From the NCBI GenBank assembly GCA_023269235.1, contig JAHFTW010000008.1, forward strand, positions 1-64,000: a DNA stretch of 64,000 bases, given 5' to 3'. Position 1 is the first letter of the stretch. The number at the start of each line of letters is the position of its first letter. Below are positions 8,516 to 16,754 of this stretch, one piece after another. The notes below the pieces were generated by a model. That model was not told where the DNA came from, did not search any database, and saw only the letters and a program-made list of their open reading frames with translations. A program made the position numbers and the translations under genes. This DNA is from Thermoplasmata archaeon (GTDB taxonomy: Archaea; Thermoplasmatota; E2; JACPAO01; JAHFTW01).

Positions 8516-9408
8516 GCGGATTTCTCCAAGAGGCTGGCCAGGACGGCCATGCGGACAGGGACGCCACTCCGGGCTTGGTCAAAATACTTGGCCGCCGGGA
8601 GGGCGTCCACGTCGGTCGCGACCTCGTCCACGCGCGGCAGCGGGTGCAAGACGATGGCCTGGCTCTTCGTGCGCTTGAGGAGGGCCGCGTCCACGACGAA
8701 GGAGCCCTTCACGGCGTCGTACTCCTTGCCGTCGGCGAAGCGCTCCTTCTGGATGCGCGTGACGTAGAGGACATCGCAGGCCGCCGCGGCCTCGTCGAGC
8801 GTGGACGCGGGGCACTTGGCGGCCAGCTCCTTGGGCAGCTCCAGCCCAGGTGCTGCGACCGAGACGGGTTTGGCGCCCACGCGCAGAAGCGCGGGGACAA
8901 GGCTGTGCACGGTGCGGCCATGCTTGAGGTCCCCGACGAGGCCCACTTTGAGGCCCGCGAGCGTGCCCTTGTGCTTGCGCATCGTGTAGAGGTCGAGCAC
9001 GGTCTGCGTCGGGTGCTCACCCGGGCCGTCGCCGGCGTTGACGATGGGGACCGACGAGACCGCCTTGGCGCGGTCGGCGGCGCCCTTAACGGGGTGGCGC
9101 ATGACGATGCAGTCGGCGTAGCCGGCGAGCATCCGGATGGTGTCTTCCAGCGTCTCCCCTTTGGCGCTCGAGGTCGTGGCGGGGTCGGTGAAGCCGATGA
9201 CGCGGGCCCCGAGGCGGTGGGCGGCGGCCTCGAAGCTGAGGCGCGTGCGGGTGCTTGGCTCAAAGAAGGCGGTGCAGACGATGCGACCCTCCAGCATCGC
9301 GGCGGAACGGGGGGCCGGCTCGCGGTCGAAAAAGGCGGCGCGGTCGAGGAGCCCGGCCAGGTCGCCGTCGTCCAGGTCGTGGATGCTGGTCAGGTGGCGC
9401 AGTCCCAT
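8512..9408 (-). CDS. pyrB: Aspartate carbamoyltransferase catalytic chain
   Basis: It condenses carbamoyl phosphate with aspartate, the first committed step of pyrimidine synthesis. The 298-aa product has the carbamoyl-phosphate motif STRTRLSFE, GEHPTQTVLDLYTM and HPLPRVDEV near the C-terminus. The start at 9408 (MGLRHLTSIHDLDD) is preceded by a good Shine-Dalgarno, GGAGGAG, about five bases upstream; the track ORF begins 35 codons too early. It is first in a two-gene operon with pyrI. A TATA-like CTTGATAAG near 9497 could serve it and, on the other strand, the tRNAs. Confidence 0.95.
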   Translation of the reverse strand: MGLRHLTSIHDLDDGDLAGLLDRAAFFDREPAPRSAAMLEGRIVCTAFFEPSTRTRLSFEAAAHRLGARVIGFTDPATTSSAKGETLEDTIRMLAGYADCIVMRHPVKGAADRAKAVSSVPIVNAGDGPGEHPTQTVLDLYTMRKHKGTLAGLKVGLVGDLKHGRTVHSLVPALLRVGAKPVSVAAPGLELPKELAAKCPASTLDEAAAACDVLYVTRIQKERFADGKEYDAVKGSFVVDAALLKRTKSQAIVLHPLPRVDEVATDVDALPAAKYFDQARSGVPVRMAVLASLLEKSA

Positions 9409-9544
9409 CGGCTCCTCCAGCCCATCCGACACGCCAGGGGGTGATGAAGGTGGTGAGAGGGAGGCGCGCAGGGCCTTGCTCACCTCAACGCAGGACTTAT
9501 CAAGAGGCCCCAAGTCGCGCGAAATGCCCGGGTCCAGAGAAACC

Positions 9545-9617
9545 GGGTCCGTGGTCTAGCGGTCATGACAGCGCTCTTACAAAGCGCGAGCCGCAGGTTC
9601 GATTCCTGCCGGACCCA
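9545..9617 (+). tRNA. tRNA-Val (UAC)
   Basis: The cloverleaf folds with acceptor GGGTCCG/CGGACCC, anticodon stem GCGCT/AGCGC around loop CTTACAA (anticodon TAC), and T arm GCAGGTTCGATTCCTGC. The discriminator is A; CCA is not encoded. A TATA-like ACTTATCA lies about 50 nt upstream. Confidence 0.93.
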
Positions 9618-9639
9618 CTAGGCCCACCCTCTTCCTCAT

Positions 9640-9712
9640 AGCCCCGTAGTCTAGCGGTCAAGGATAGGGGCCTCTGGAGCCTTTGGCGATGGTTCGAATC
9701 CGTCCGGGGCTA
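9640..9712 (+). tRNA. tRNA-Gln (CUG)
   Basis: Acceptor AGCCCCG pairs with CGGGGCT. The anticodon loop is CTCTGGA (anticodon CTG) on a GGGGC/GCCTT stem that includes two G-U pairs. The T arm is GATGGTTCGAATCCGTC. CCA is not encoded. It lies 22 nt after tRNA-Val and is probably co-transcribed with it. Confidence 0.88.
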
Positions 9713-9780
9713 CTGCAATCGGAGCGTCGCGCGCCAGTCACCAGGCGTTTTGGAGCACCTCCGGAACTCCACGCCCAACC

Positions 9781-10045
9781 GGCCGATACCTCGTTTCCTT
9801 TCCTCCAGGTGCCGTCAGTGGCCGACCACGGCGGCAAGCCCAACAACATGAAGCTCGTTTCCAAGCAGCGCGCAGAGCGCGCCAAGCGGCGCTCCGGGCC
9901 GCCCATCCGTCTCCAATCTGGCATCCCGTCGCTGAAGGGGACGCCGTCGTAGGACGTCAGGGATGCATCGGAAAGGTCGACGAACCGACGCATCCGGCGT
10001 GACGACGCCGCGATGCCCGAAGCGCCCCCGGCCGGTAGTTTCGCC
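9781..10045 (+). repeat. Diverged intergenic element, copy A
   Basis: This stretch between tRNA-Gln and dinB aligns over most of its length with the reverse complement of 25501-25748. Shared blocks come in the same order: GGCCGAT, CCAGGTGC, AGTGGCC, CCCAAC, GAGCGCG, CGGCGCT, GGCATCC, GGGATGC, CGACGCATCCGG and GCGATGCCCG. GGATGCATCGG (9960-9970) and CCGACGCATCC (9985-9995) can form a hairpin kept in both copies. A 47-codon ORF (9809-9952) lies in it, but the aligned frame of the other copy has an early stop, so an RNA or mobile repeat is likelier than a protein gene. Confidence 0.7.
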
Positions 10046-10098
10046 CCACCCCGACAAAGTGGGAAGGTCCGTCGTGTGCTGGCCCGCCTGAGGTCCGG

Positions 10099-11346
10099 AT
10101 GACGCGCATCCTGTTCCACTTGGACATGGACGCCTTCTACGCGTCCGTCGAGGTGCGCGACAATCCCTCCCTCAAGGGTCTCCCCCTCGTCGTGGGCGCC
10201 GACCCACAAAACGGCCGCGGCCGCGGCGTCGTCTGCACGGCGAGCTACGAAGCGCGCGCCTTCGGCATCCGCTCCGCCATGCCCATCAGCGAGGCGTGGC
10301 GCCGTGCCCCCCACGCGACGTACATCCGTCCCGACTTCCGCAAGTACGGCCCCGCGAGCCACGCCGTCATGGAGGTCCTGGAGCGCTACGCCGACATCCT
10401 CGAGGTCGTCGGCATGGACGAGGCGTACCTCGACGTCACCGAGCGCTGCCACGCCGACCCCGAGGTTCCTCCCTGGGAGGCCGCTCTCAACCTTGCCCGC
10501 AGCCTGCAGGCCGCCGTCAAGCGCGTCACCGGCCTCTCCTGCTCCATTGGCGTCGCCTCCAGCAAGTCGGTCGCCAAGGTCGCGAGCGACCGCCGCAAGC
10601 CGCACGGCATCACCCGCGTCCGCCCGGAGGAGGTCGCCGCGTTCCTGGAGCCGCTTGCGCCGGCCAAGCTCAACGGCTGCGGCCCCAAGACCGCGTCGGC
10701 CCTGCGCGAACTTGGCGTCACCACGATCGGCGACCTGGCGCGGCTGGGCGAGGCGGCGCTCACGGCCCAGTTCGGCTCGCACGGCGCCTGGCTGCACCAC
10801 GTCGCCAACGGAAGGGACGACCGCCCCGTCGTCGCCGACCACGGCGCCCGCAAGAGCCGGGGCAACGAGACCACGTTCGGACGCGACCAGCGCGACGCGG
10901 GCCGCATCCTCGCGACCGCGCACGGCCTCCTCGACGAGATCCTCACGGACCAAGGCGAGCGGGACGGGCGCGCGTTCTCGACGCTGACGGTGAAGCTGCG
11001 CTACGGGGATTTCACCACCTTGACGCGCGCCTTCACCATCCCCGCGCCCCTCAAAGCGGGCCAGGACGCTTCGGCGGACCTGGCGCGCCGCGTCGTCGCC
11101 GATCTGCTCGGCCCCCTCCTCGACGGGCGCTCCGTGCGCCTCGTCGGGGTCCGTCTTTCCGGGTTCCAGGAAGCCACGGGCCAGCAGGCGCTCACCGCGT
11201 ACGGCTTCGCCGGGCTCGCCCGCGCCCGCCTGCACGTCGCCGGCCTGGCGCGCGCCCGGGTCGCGTCCGGGGCGTTCAACCCGGGCGGGCTGCGCTGGAC
11301 CACGCTGGGCTCGTGGACCGGTTCCGCCGGGTCGGTCGCCTCATAA
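10099..11346 (+). CDS. dinB: DNA polymerase IV (Y family)
   Basis: This is a translesion polymerase of the DinB/Dpo4 family, 415 aa. The catalytic motifs are clear: HLDMDAFYASVEVRDNP at the N-terminus and GMDEAYLDVTE near residue 112, with the palm segment SIGVASSKSVAKVASDRRKP and an HhH-like thumb (LNGCGPKTASALRELGV). The little-finger domain and about 50 extra residues complete it. The ATG at 10099 gives the canonical MTRILFHLDMDAFYAS start. glyA begins 23 nt later. Confidence 0.95.
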   Translation: MTRILFHLDMDAFYASVEVRDNPSLKGLPLVVGADPQNGRGRGVVCTASYEARAFGIRSAMPISEAWRRAPHATYIRPDFRKYGPASHAVMEVLERYADILEVVGMDEAYLDVTERCHADPEVPPWEAALNLARSLQAAVKRVTGLSCSIGVASSKSVAKVASDRRKPHGITRVRPEEVAAFLEPLAPAKLNGCGPKTASALRELGVTTIGDLARLGEAALTAQFGSHGAWLHHVANGRDDRPVVADHGARKSRGNETTFGRDQRDAGRILATAHGLLDEILTDQGERDGRAFSTLTVKLRYGDFTTLTRAFTIPAPLKAGQDASADLARRVVADLLGPLLDGRSVRLVGVRLSGFQEATGQQALTAYGFAGLARARLHVAGLARARVASGAFNPGGLRWTTLGSWTGSAGSVAS

Positions 11347-11369
11347 GGGCCCGGCCGGTGGCACGGCCG

Positions 11370-12692
11370 ATGGATGCCCTCGCCGCGGCCACCGCCGTCC
11401 GGGACGCCGCCAAGCGCAGCACGCAGCTCTTCCGCGACGGGCTCCCGATGATCGCGTCGGAGAACATCATCAGCCCGCGCGTGGCCGAGATGCTCGTCAC
11501 GGACTTCCACGGCCGCTACGCCGAAGGGTTGCCGGGCAAGCGCTACTACCAGGGCTGCGGCGACTTCGACACCGTCGAGGCGCTCGGCATGGAGCTGGCC
11601 CGCGGCGTGTTCCGCTGCGCGTTCGCCAACATCCAGAGCACCTCGGGCACCGTCTCCAACCTTGCCGTCCTCAAGTCCCTCACGAAGCCGGGCGACGCCA
11701 TCACGGCGGTCAGCACCGCCGACGGCGGCCACATCAGCCACGCCCCCATGGGCGCCGTCGGCATGCGCGGTCTCGAGCTGCACACGTACCCGTGGGACCA
11801 TGACAACATGCACCCCGACGTGGACGGCGCCGCCAAGCTCGTCCGCTCCGTCAAGCCCAAGCTTGTCCTGTTTGGCCAGTCGATGTTCCTGTTCCCGACG
11901 CCGATGAAGGACATCGTCGCGGCGGCGAAGGAGGTCGGCGCGGTCGTGATGTACGACGGCGCGCACGTGCTGGGCCTCATCGGCGGCGGCCAGTTCCAGG
12001 ACCCGTTGCGGGAGGGCGCCGACGTCCTCACCGGCAGCAGCCACAAGACCTTCCCCGGCCCCCAGGGCGGCTTCGTCTTCAGCGACTCCAAGGACGAGAA
12101 GTTCCAGCGCCGCCTGCACTCCGGCGTCTTCCCCGGCGTCGTCAGCTCCTACCACCTTCACCACGTCGCGGCCAAGGTCGTGGCCCTCGCCGAGTTCCAG
12201 CAGTTCGGCGCGCGGTACGCGAAGGACACCGTCGCCAACGCGCAGGCCTTCGGCGCCGCCCTCGCTGAGTGCGGCTTCGACGTCCTGGCGGCCGACCGTG
12301 GCTTCACGAAGAGCCACCAGATCGTCACCCGCCATGGCGCGCAGGATTCCGGCGCGGGTGCCAAGGCCGCGGCGACCTTGGAGGCGTGCGGCATTATCAC
12401 GAACATGAACATGCTCCCGGGCGACACCAAACCGCTGACACCATCGGGCGTCCGCATCGGCGTCCAGGAGCTCACCCGCGTCGGGATGGGCAAGGCGGAG
12501 ATGGAGCAGGTCGCCGATTTCTACCGCCGTGGCCTCCTCGCCAACGAAGACCCCGCCAAGGTCAAGCGCGACGTCAAGGCGTTCAAGGCGCGCTTCCAGG
12601 AAGTCAAGTACTGCTTCAACGAGGCCAAGCTGGGCGGCTACGAGTTCTTCGAGCTCGCGCAGAAGACCCCCTCGCTCGCCAAGTTCTCCTGA
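11370..12692 (+). CDS. glyA: Serine hydroxymethyltransferase
   Basis: This PLP enzyme interconverts serine and glycine with transfer of a one-carbon unit. The 440-aa protein has the N-terminal IASENIISPRV, GRYAEGLPGKRYYQGC, and the PLP lysine in LTGSSHKTFPGPQGG, a form seen in archaeal SHMTs. The track ORF runs in from inside dinB; the true start is the ATG at 11370 (MDALAAATAVRD). The next gene follows after one base, so the two are probably co-transcribed. Confidence 0.95.
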   Translation: MDALAAATAVRDAAKRSTQLFRDGLPMIASENIISPRVAEMLVTDFHGRYAEGLPGKRYYQGCGDFDTVEALGMELARGVFRCAFANIQSTSGTVSNLAVLKSLTKPGDAITAVSTADGGHISHAPMGAVGMRGLELHTYPWDHDNMHPDVDGAAKLVRSVKPKLVLFGQSMFLFPTPMKDIVAAAKEVGAVVMYDGAHVLGLIGGGQFQDPLREGADVLTGSSHKTFPGPQGGFVFSDSKDEKFQRRLHSGVFPGVVSSYHLHHVAAKVVALAEFQQFGARYAKDTVANAQAFGAALAECGFDVLAADRGFTKSHQIVTRHGAQDSGAGAKAAATLEACGIITNMNMLPGDTKPLTPSGVRIGVQELTRVGMGKAEMEQVADFYRRGLLANEDPAKVKRDVKAFKARFQEVKYCFNEAKLGGYEFFELAQKTPSLAKFS

Positions 12693-12693
12693 C

Positions 12694-13215
12694 ATGCGCG
12701 TTGCGCTCACCGGCACCCCGGGCTGCGGCAAGACGACCCTCGCGGCCGTCGCCGCGCGGCACGGCTGGCACGTCGTGGACGTCAAGGCCTGGGCGAAGAC
12801 GGAGGATTGCGTCGTCGGCTTCGACAAGGAGGACCGAGCGGAGGTGCTCGACATGGATGCGCTCGCCGACCGCGTGCCCAACGACGACGGCTCCAAGGTG
12901 CTCTACGAGGGCCACCTGAGCCATCTCCTCCCCGTGGACGGGGTCTGGGTCGTCCGCTGCGACCCCATGATTTTGCGCGGCCGGCTCGAGGAGCGTGGCT
13001 ACAAGGCCGCCAAAGTGGTCGAGAACCTCGAGGCCGAGGCGCTCGACGTCATCCTCCAAGAAGCCCTCGAGGCGACCCCCCGCGTCGTGCAGCGGGACGG
13101 CACCCGACGAACCCCCGAGGCGCTCTATTCGGCGTTCGCCGGCGTGCGTCTCGACGCCTTGAAAGGGCCGGAGCTGGAGCCGGTGGACTGGAGCGGGCAA
13201 CTTCCCTTCGCGTGA
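12694..13215 (+). CDS. AK6/Fap7-like adenylate kinase-type NTPase
   Basis: This is a P-loop NTPase of 173 aa, of the AK6 (hCINAP/Fap7) type, which in eukaryotes acts in small-subunit maturation with uS11. Walker A is GTPGCGKTT at the very N-terminus. The family features continue with YEGHLSHLLPVDGVWVVRC and the LEERGYKAAKVVENLEAEALDV stretch. Start: ATG at 12694, one base after the glyA stop. It may supply broad nucleoside monophosphate kinase activity or a ribosome-assembly role. Confidence 0.85.
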   Translation: MRVALTGTPGCGKTTLAAVAARHGWHVVDVKAWAKTEDCVVGFDKEDRAEVLDMDALADRVPNDDGSKVLYEGHLSHLLPVDGVWVVRCDPMILRGRLEERGYKAAKVVENLEAEALDVILQEALEATPRVVQRDGTRRTPEALYSAFAGVRLDALKGPELEPVDWSGQLPFA

Positions 13216-13219
13216 CCTG

Positions 13220-13873
13220 ATGGTGCTCGACAACTACCGCTCGACCCTGGACTGGTGGCTCGTCCCGCTCGCCAAAGGGTTCCGCCGCGTCCACCCGGAC
13301 GTCTTCACCTGGCTCTCCCTCGCCTTCGCCATCCTCGGGGGCGTCGCGTTCTGGAAATCGGACGCCTCGGCCGTCGGCCGCCTCCTTCTCGCCGCCGCCT
13401 GGGTCTGCGTCGGCCTCAACTCCGTCTTCGACCTGCTCGACGGGAAGATCGCGCACATGACGGGGAAGGCCTCGCCGCGCGGCGACTTCCTCGACCACGC
13501 CGTGGACCGCGCCAGCGATGTCGCCTTCCTTCTGGGCATCGCCTTCAGCGCCTGGTCGAGCCTTCCCGTCGGCATCGTCGCCATCTCCGCGACGCTCCTG
13601 GTGAGCTACATGGGCACGCAAGCCCAGGCCGTCGGCCTTCGCCGCCACTACGGCGGCTTCCTCGGCCGCGCCGACCGGATGGTTCTCCTCCTCGTCGCCC
13701 CGCTTGCCCAGCTCGCGGTCCTCCGCTTCGACCTGCCGCAGCCCTGGCTCGGCTTCAGCCCCAGCCTCCTCGACCTCGTGCTGCTCTATTTCGCCGTCGT
13801 CGGCGCCCTCACGCTCGTGCAACGCTTCTTCGCCATCCTCGGCTCGTTCGGGCCGGAAGGGAAACTGAAGTAG
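13220..13873 (+). CDS. CDP-alcohol phosphatidyltransferase family protein
   Basis: This integral membrane enzyme of 217 aa with about six hydrophobic segments transfers a polar head group to a CDP-activated lipid, here probably CDP-archaeol. The catalytic motif DGKIAHMTGKASPRGDFLDHAVD fits DGxxAR-x8-GxxxDxxxD except that His replaces the usual Arg after Ala. The substrate (inositol phosphate, glycerol phosphate or serine) cannot be told from sequence. It starts five bases after the AK6-like gene. Confidence 0.85.
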   Translation: MVLDNYRSTLDWWLVPLAKGFRRVHPDVFTWLSLAFAILGGVAFWKSDASAVGRLLLAAAWVCVGLNSVFDLLDGKIAHMTGKASPRGDFLDHAVDRASDVAFLLGIAFSAWSSLPVGIVAISATLLVSYMGTQAQAVGLRRHYGGFLGRADRMVLLLVAPLAQLAVLRFDLPQPWLGFSPSLLDLVLLYFAVVGALTLVQRFFAILGSFGPEGKLK

Positions 13874-13925
13874 GCGCCAGGCGGGAAGCGCCAAGCCTTA
13901 TGCCGCGAGCCTCCGGTGCCGTGTC

Positions 13926-15290
13926 GTGCTACGGACCTCGGCCCTGCTGCTCGCCCTGATTCTGGTCCCTTCCATCCCGGCAGTGCACGCTCACGACGGC
14001 GGCGTCCTCTACGACCCGGCCGCCCACCTCGGGCTCTTCCCGACGCACGACGACGTCCAAGCCGCCATCACGCAGGCCGCGTCCAACCCGTGGGTCAAGG
14101 TCCATGACCTCGGCGCCTCCGAGACGGGCCGTGCCGTCCGAGTCCTCGAGATCACCAACCCGGATTCGACGATTCCACGCGCCGAGCGCGTCGTGACGCT
14201 CCTCATGACCCAGCAGCACGGCAACGAGCCCGCCGGCACCGGCGCCGCCCTGCCGCTCCTGGCCGACCTCCTCGCGCACAAGAAGACCGCCAACCTCCTC
14301 GACGACCAGGTCCTCCTGCTCCTCCCGATGGCGAACCCGGACGGCGCCACGGCCAACACGCGCGAGAACACCAACGGCGTCGACATCAACCGCGACCACG
14401 TCGCCCTCGCCACGTCCGAGGCGCGCGCCCTGCACAAGGTGCTCGCCGACTTCGACATCCAGGTCGCCATCGACCACCACGAGTACTCCGGCACCGGGCT
14501 CGGCAACCCCGTCCCCGCGCGCACCTACGACTTCGACCTGACCCTGATGTACCCGAACAACGGCCAGGTCCGCGAGCCCACCGCGAAGCTCGCCAAGAGC
14601 CTGGATTACGACGTCCTGTGGCCCGCGGCGCAGGCGGCTGGCTACTCCGTGGGCGACTACGGCGTCACGACCGTCGCGGGCATCCCGGTCCCTGAGGTCC
14701 AAGGCGTCGACGCCACCGCGCGCGTCGGCGGCCCCGACCCGGGCATCCTTCGCAACAGCTTCGGCCTCAACAACATCGTCGGCCTCCTCGCGGAGACCTT
14801 CATCAGCCCTGAGCCCGACAATCCGTTCCAGTCCGCAGACCGCCGCATCGCCATCCACCGTCTCGTCATGGAGACGACCCTGGAGTGGGCGCATGACCAT
14901 GCGAAGGAGCTCGTCGCGGCGAAGCACGAGTCGGAGCGCCTCAACCGCGAGCAACCACTCCCCGCGTACACCGAAGGCTCCGCGACGGGCCCGCTCCCGG
15001 CCGCGTTCCTGGTCAAGCAGGACGTCGCGGGCCTCTTCGCCAACCATGGCCTTGACGCCGGCGTCGCCACCGCCGAAGGAACCATCTACAACACGGCCGT
15101 CGCGCGCGGCGGACTCGTCGCCGCCATCCTCCACCCGCAGTCGAGCCGCCACGTCGCGGACGCTAGTCCTGCCGCCGCCGTGCCGGCCACGGTTCCCCAG
15201 ACGATTGGCTCCAACGGCGCCTCGGTCGGCCCCGTCGTCCTGGCGGCGCTCGCGGCAGCCCTTCTCCTCACTCGGCGGCGCTCCGCCTAG
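13926..15290 (+). CDS. Exported M14-family zinc carboxypeptidase, C-terminally anchored
   Basis: This is a 454-aa peptidase made with a signal peptide (LLLALILVPSIPAVHAH) and a C-terminal hydrophobic stretch followed by RRR, so it is likely anchored on the outer face of the membrane. M14 zinc ligands appear in QQHGNEPAG (HxxE) and AIDHHEYSG; MANPDG and VDINRDH are also typical of the family. Start is GTG at 13926, about 28 nt after a TATA-like CTTAT, consistent with a leaderless mRNA. It converges with the O-methyltransferase gene, overlapping by four bases. A role in external peptide use is inferred. Confidence 0.88.
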   Translation: MLRTSALLLALILVPSIPAVHAHDGGVLYDPAAHLGLFPTHDDVQAAITQAASNPWVKVHDLGASETGRAVRVLEITNPDSTIPRAERVVTLLMTQQHGNEPAGTGAALPLLADLLAHKKTANLLDDQVLLLLPMANPDGATANTRENTNGVDINRDHVALATSEARALHKVLADFDIQVAIDHHEYSGTGLGNPVPARTYDFDLTLMYPNNGQVREPTAKLAKSLDYDVLWPAAQAAGYSVGDYGVTTVAGIPVPEVQGVDATARVGGPDPGILRNSFGLNNIVGLLAETFISPEPDNPFQSADRRIAIHRLVMETTLEWAHDHAKELVAAKHESERLNREQPLPAYTEGSATGPLPAAFLVKQDVAGLFANHGLDAGVATAEGTIYNTAVARGGLVAAILHPQSSRHVADASPAAAVPATVPQTIGSNGASVGPVVLAALAAALLLTRRRSA

Positions 15291-15919
15291 GCGATGCGCA
15301 GGCTCACGGTGAGCCCATCGCGCAGGGGCAGGATGGTCGTCAGGAACCTAGGGTCCGCGAGCGCCAACTCGTTGTACGTGCGTGCCCCGACGGTGTCGCG
15401 GTCCTTCGCCTTCGGGTCCGCGACACGGCCCGACCAGAGCGTGTTGTCCGTGAGGACGACCCCGCCGAGGCGCACCTTCTCGCATGCGATGCGCCAGGCA
15501 TCGGGGTACTGGTGCTTGTCCACGTCGATGAAGACCACGTCGAACGAGCGGCCCTCCTCCGCGAGAAGGTCGAGGGCATCGCCGACGAGGAACCGCGCCC
15601 TCTCGGCCAGGCCGGCGCTGGACAGGTAGACCTTCGCCTCCGCACTGCGCACGGCCGATCCTTCGCTGTGGACGACGAGCCCCTCGGCCCCCACCGCGCG
15701 CGCGAACCAGAACGTCGAGTAGCCGAAGCCGGAGCCCATCTCGAAGACCCGCTTCGCCCCGATGGCGCGCGCGAACGCGGCGCAGGTCCGCCCCACGAGG
15801 GGCCCGATGATGGGGAACCCCTCGCGGGCTCCGCGCTCCTCCATCTCGAGCAGGACCGGGTCGTTGCTCGGCTGCGCCGCGTGGAGGTAGTCCATGACCT
15901 TCGCGTCAGTGAAGTTCAT
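15287..15919 (-). CDS. SAM-dependent O-methyltransferase
   Basis: This is a class I O-methyltransferase of the caffeoyl-CoA/catechol type, 210 aa. The SAM-binding loop is FEMGSGFGYSTFWFA and the metal/catalytic region is FDVVFIDVDKHQYPDAW followed by GGVVLTDNTLW. The track ORF extends upstream of the real start; I used the ATG at 15919 (MNFTDAKVMDYL). The natural substrate is unknown. It diverges from the MBL-fold gene, with about 80 bases between the starts. Confidence 0.9.
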   Translation of the reverse strand: MNFTDAKVMDYLHAAQPSNDPVLLEMEERGAREGFPIIGPLVGRTCAAFARAIGAKRVFEMGSGFGYSTFWFARAVGAEGLVVHSEGSAVRSAEAKVYLSSAGLAERARFLVGDALDLLAEEGRSFDVVFIDVDKHQYPDAWRIACEKVRLGGVVLTDNTLWSGRVADPKAKDRDTVGARTYNELALADPRFLTTILPLRDGLTVSLRIA

Positions 15920-16000
15920 GCCAGACCATCCGGGCGGCCGGCTTGGAGGCTTCGGTGGGCGGGGCGGAAGACTCACACGGGCTGGACGCCTTGCTGCAAC

Positions 16001-16669
16001 GTGGATGGGCCGCGCATCACGACCGTGGGCGGCCGCGGCTGGGACTGCAACCAGTACCTGGTCAAGGACGCGAAGTCCAACGCGTTCGACCTTGTGGATG
16101 CGGGCCACGGCCTCGACTTCGAGCGCGTGCTGGGCCAGGTCGCCGCCGTGATGGACCCCAAACGCGTGCGCTCCATCGTCCTCACGCACGAACATCTTGA
16201 CCATGTCAACGGCCTGCCTCACTGGCGCCAGGTCGGCGCCCGCATCGTCGCCCCGCGCGGTGTTGCGGCCAAGTTGCGTGAAGGACGCGACCCGACGTCG
16301 GAGATGTTCGGCGGCCGCATCGTCAAGCTGGACCCCGACGACATCGTGGGCGACGGCGACCATGTGCGGCTCGGCGACCGCGACTTCGAGGTGCTGGAGA
16401 CGCCCGGCCACAGCCCTGGCTCGTCGTGCTACTGGGACGCACAATCCGGGACGCTGTTCTCGGGCGACACGCTGTTCGCCGAGGGCGGCATCGGCCGCTT
16501 CGACTTCCCCGACTCCTCGCTGCCCCGGCTGTACGAGTCCGTCCTGCGGCTGGGGAAGCTCCCCGTGCGGGTCCTTCACTCTGGGCACGGATCGAGCCTT
16601 GGCGCAGAGGACGCCGCGCGGTCGGTGGCCGCGAGCGTCCGGCACGTCGGTCAGTACCATTCCGGCTGA
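16001..16669 (+). CDS. Metallo-beta-lactamase-fold hydrolase (glyoxalase II-like)
   Basis: This is a 222-aa MBL-fold protein with the dinuclear metal site LTHEHLDHVNG (HxHxDH), ETPGHSPGSSCYW, FSGDTLF and LHSGHGS. It resembles hydroxyacylglutathione hydrolase-like proteins; in archaea the substrate is usually unknown. No suitable ATG exists in frame near the conserved region, so I used the GTG at 16001 (VDGPRITTVGGRGWDCNQYLV). Confidence 0.87.
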   Translation: MDGPRITTVGGRGWDCNQYLVKDAKSNAFDLVDAGHGLDFERVLGQVAAVMDPKRVRSIVLTHEHLDHVNGLPHWRQVGARIVAPRGVAAKLREGRDPTSEMFGGRIVKLDPDDIVGDGDHVRLGDRDFEVLETPGHSPGSSCYWDAQSGTLFSGDTLFAEGGIGRFDFPDSSLPRLYESVLRLGKLPVRVLHSGHGSSLGAEDAARSVAASVRHVGQYHSG

Positions 16670-16754
16670 CCCCAGTGGCCCGCGCGGGCCCCTCCTGGAA
16701 CGCTCCCGAAGCCGCTATCAACCACCTCCCAGTCGCGCGCCTTGAGGCAAGGGG

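Noticed and set aside
9809-9952. 47-codon ORF (VPSVADHGGKPNN...) within repeat copy A
   Set aside because: The aligned frame in copy B is broken by an early stop, and the conserved hairpin lies outside the frame. A repeat or RNA explains the similarity better.
5997-10051. 14-base match GTTTCGCCCCACCC shared by the xpd leader and repeat copy A
   Set aside because: Several 14-mers are expected to repeat by chance in a GC-rich 64-kb window, and the match does not extend.
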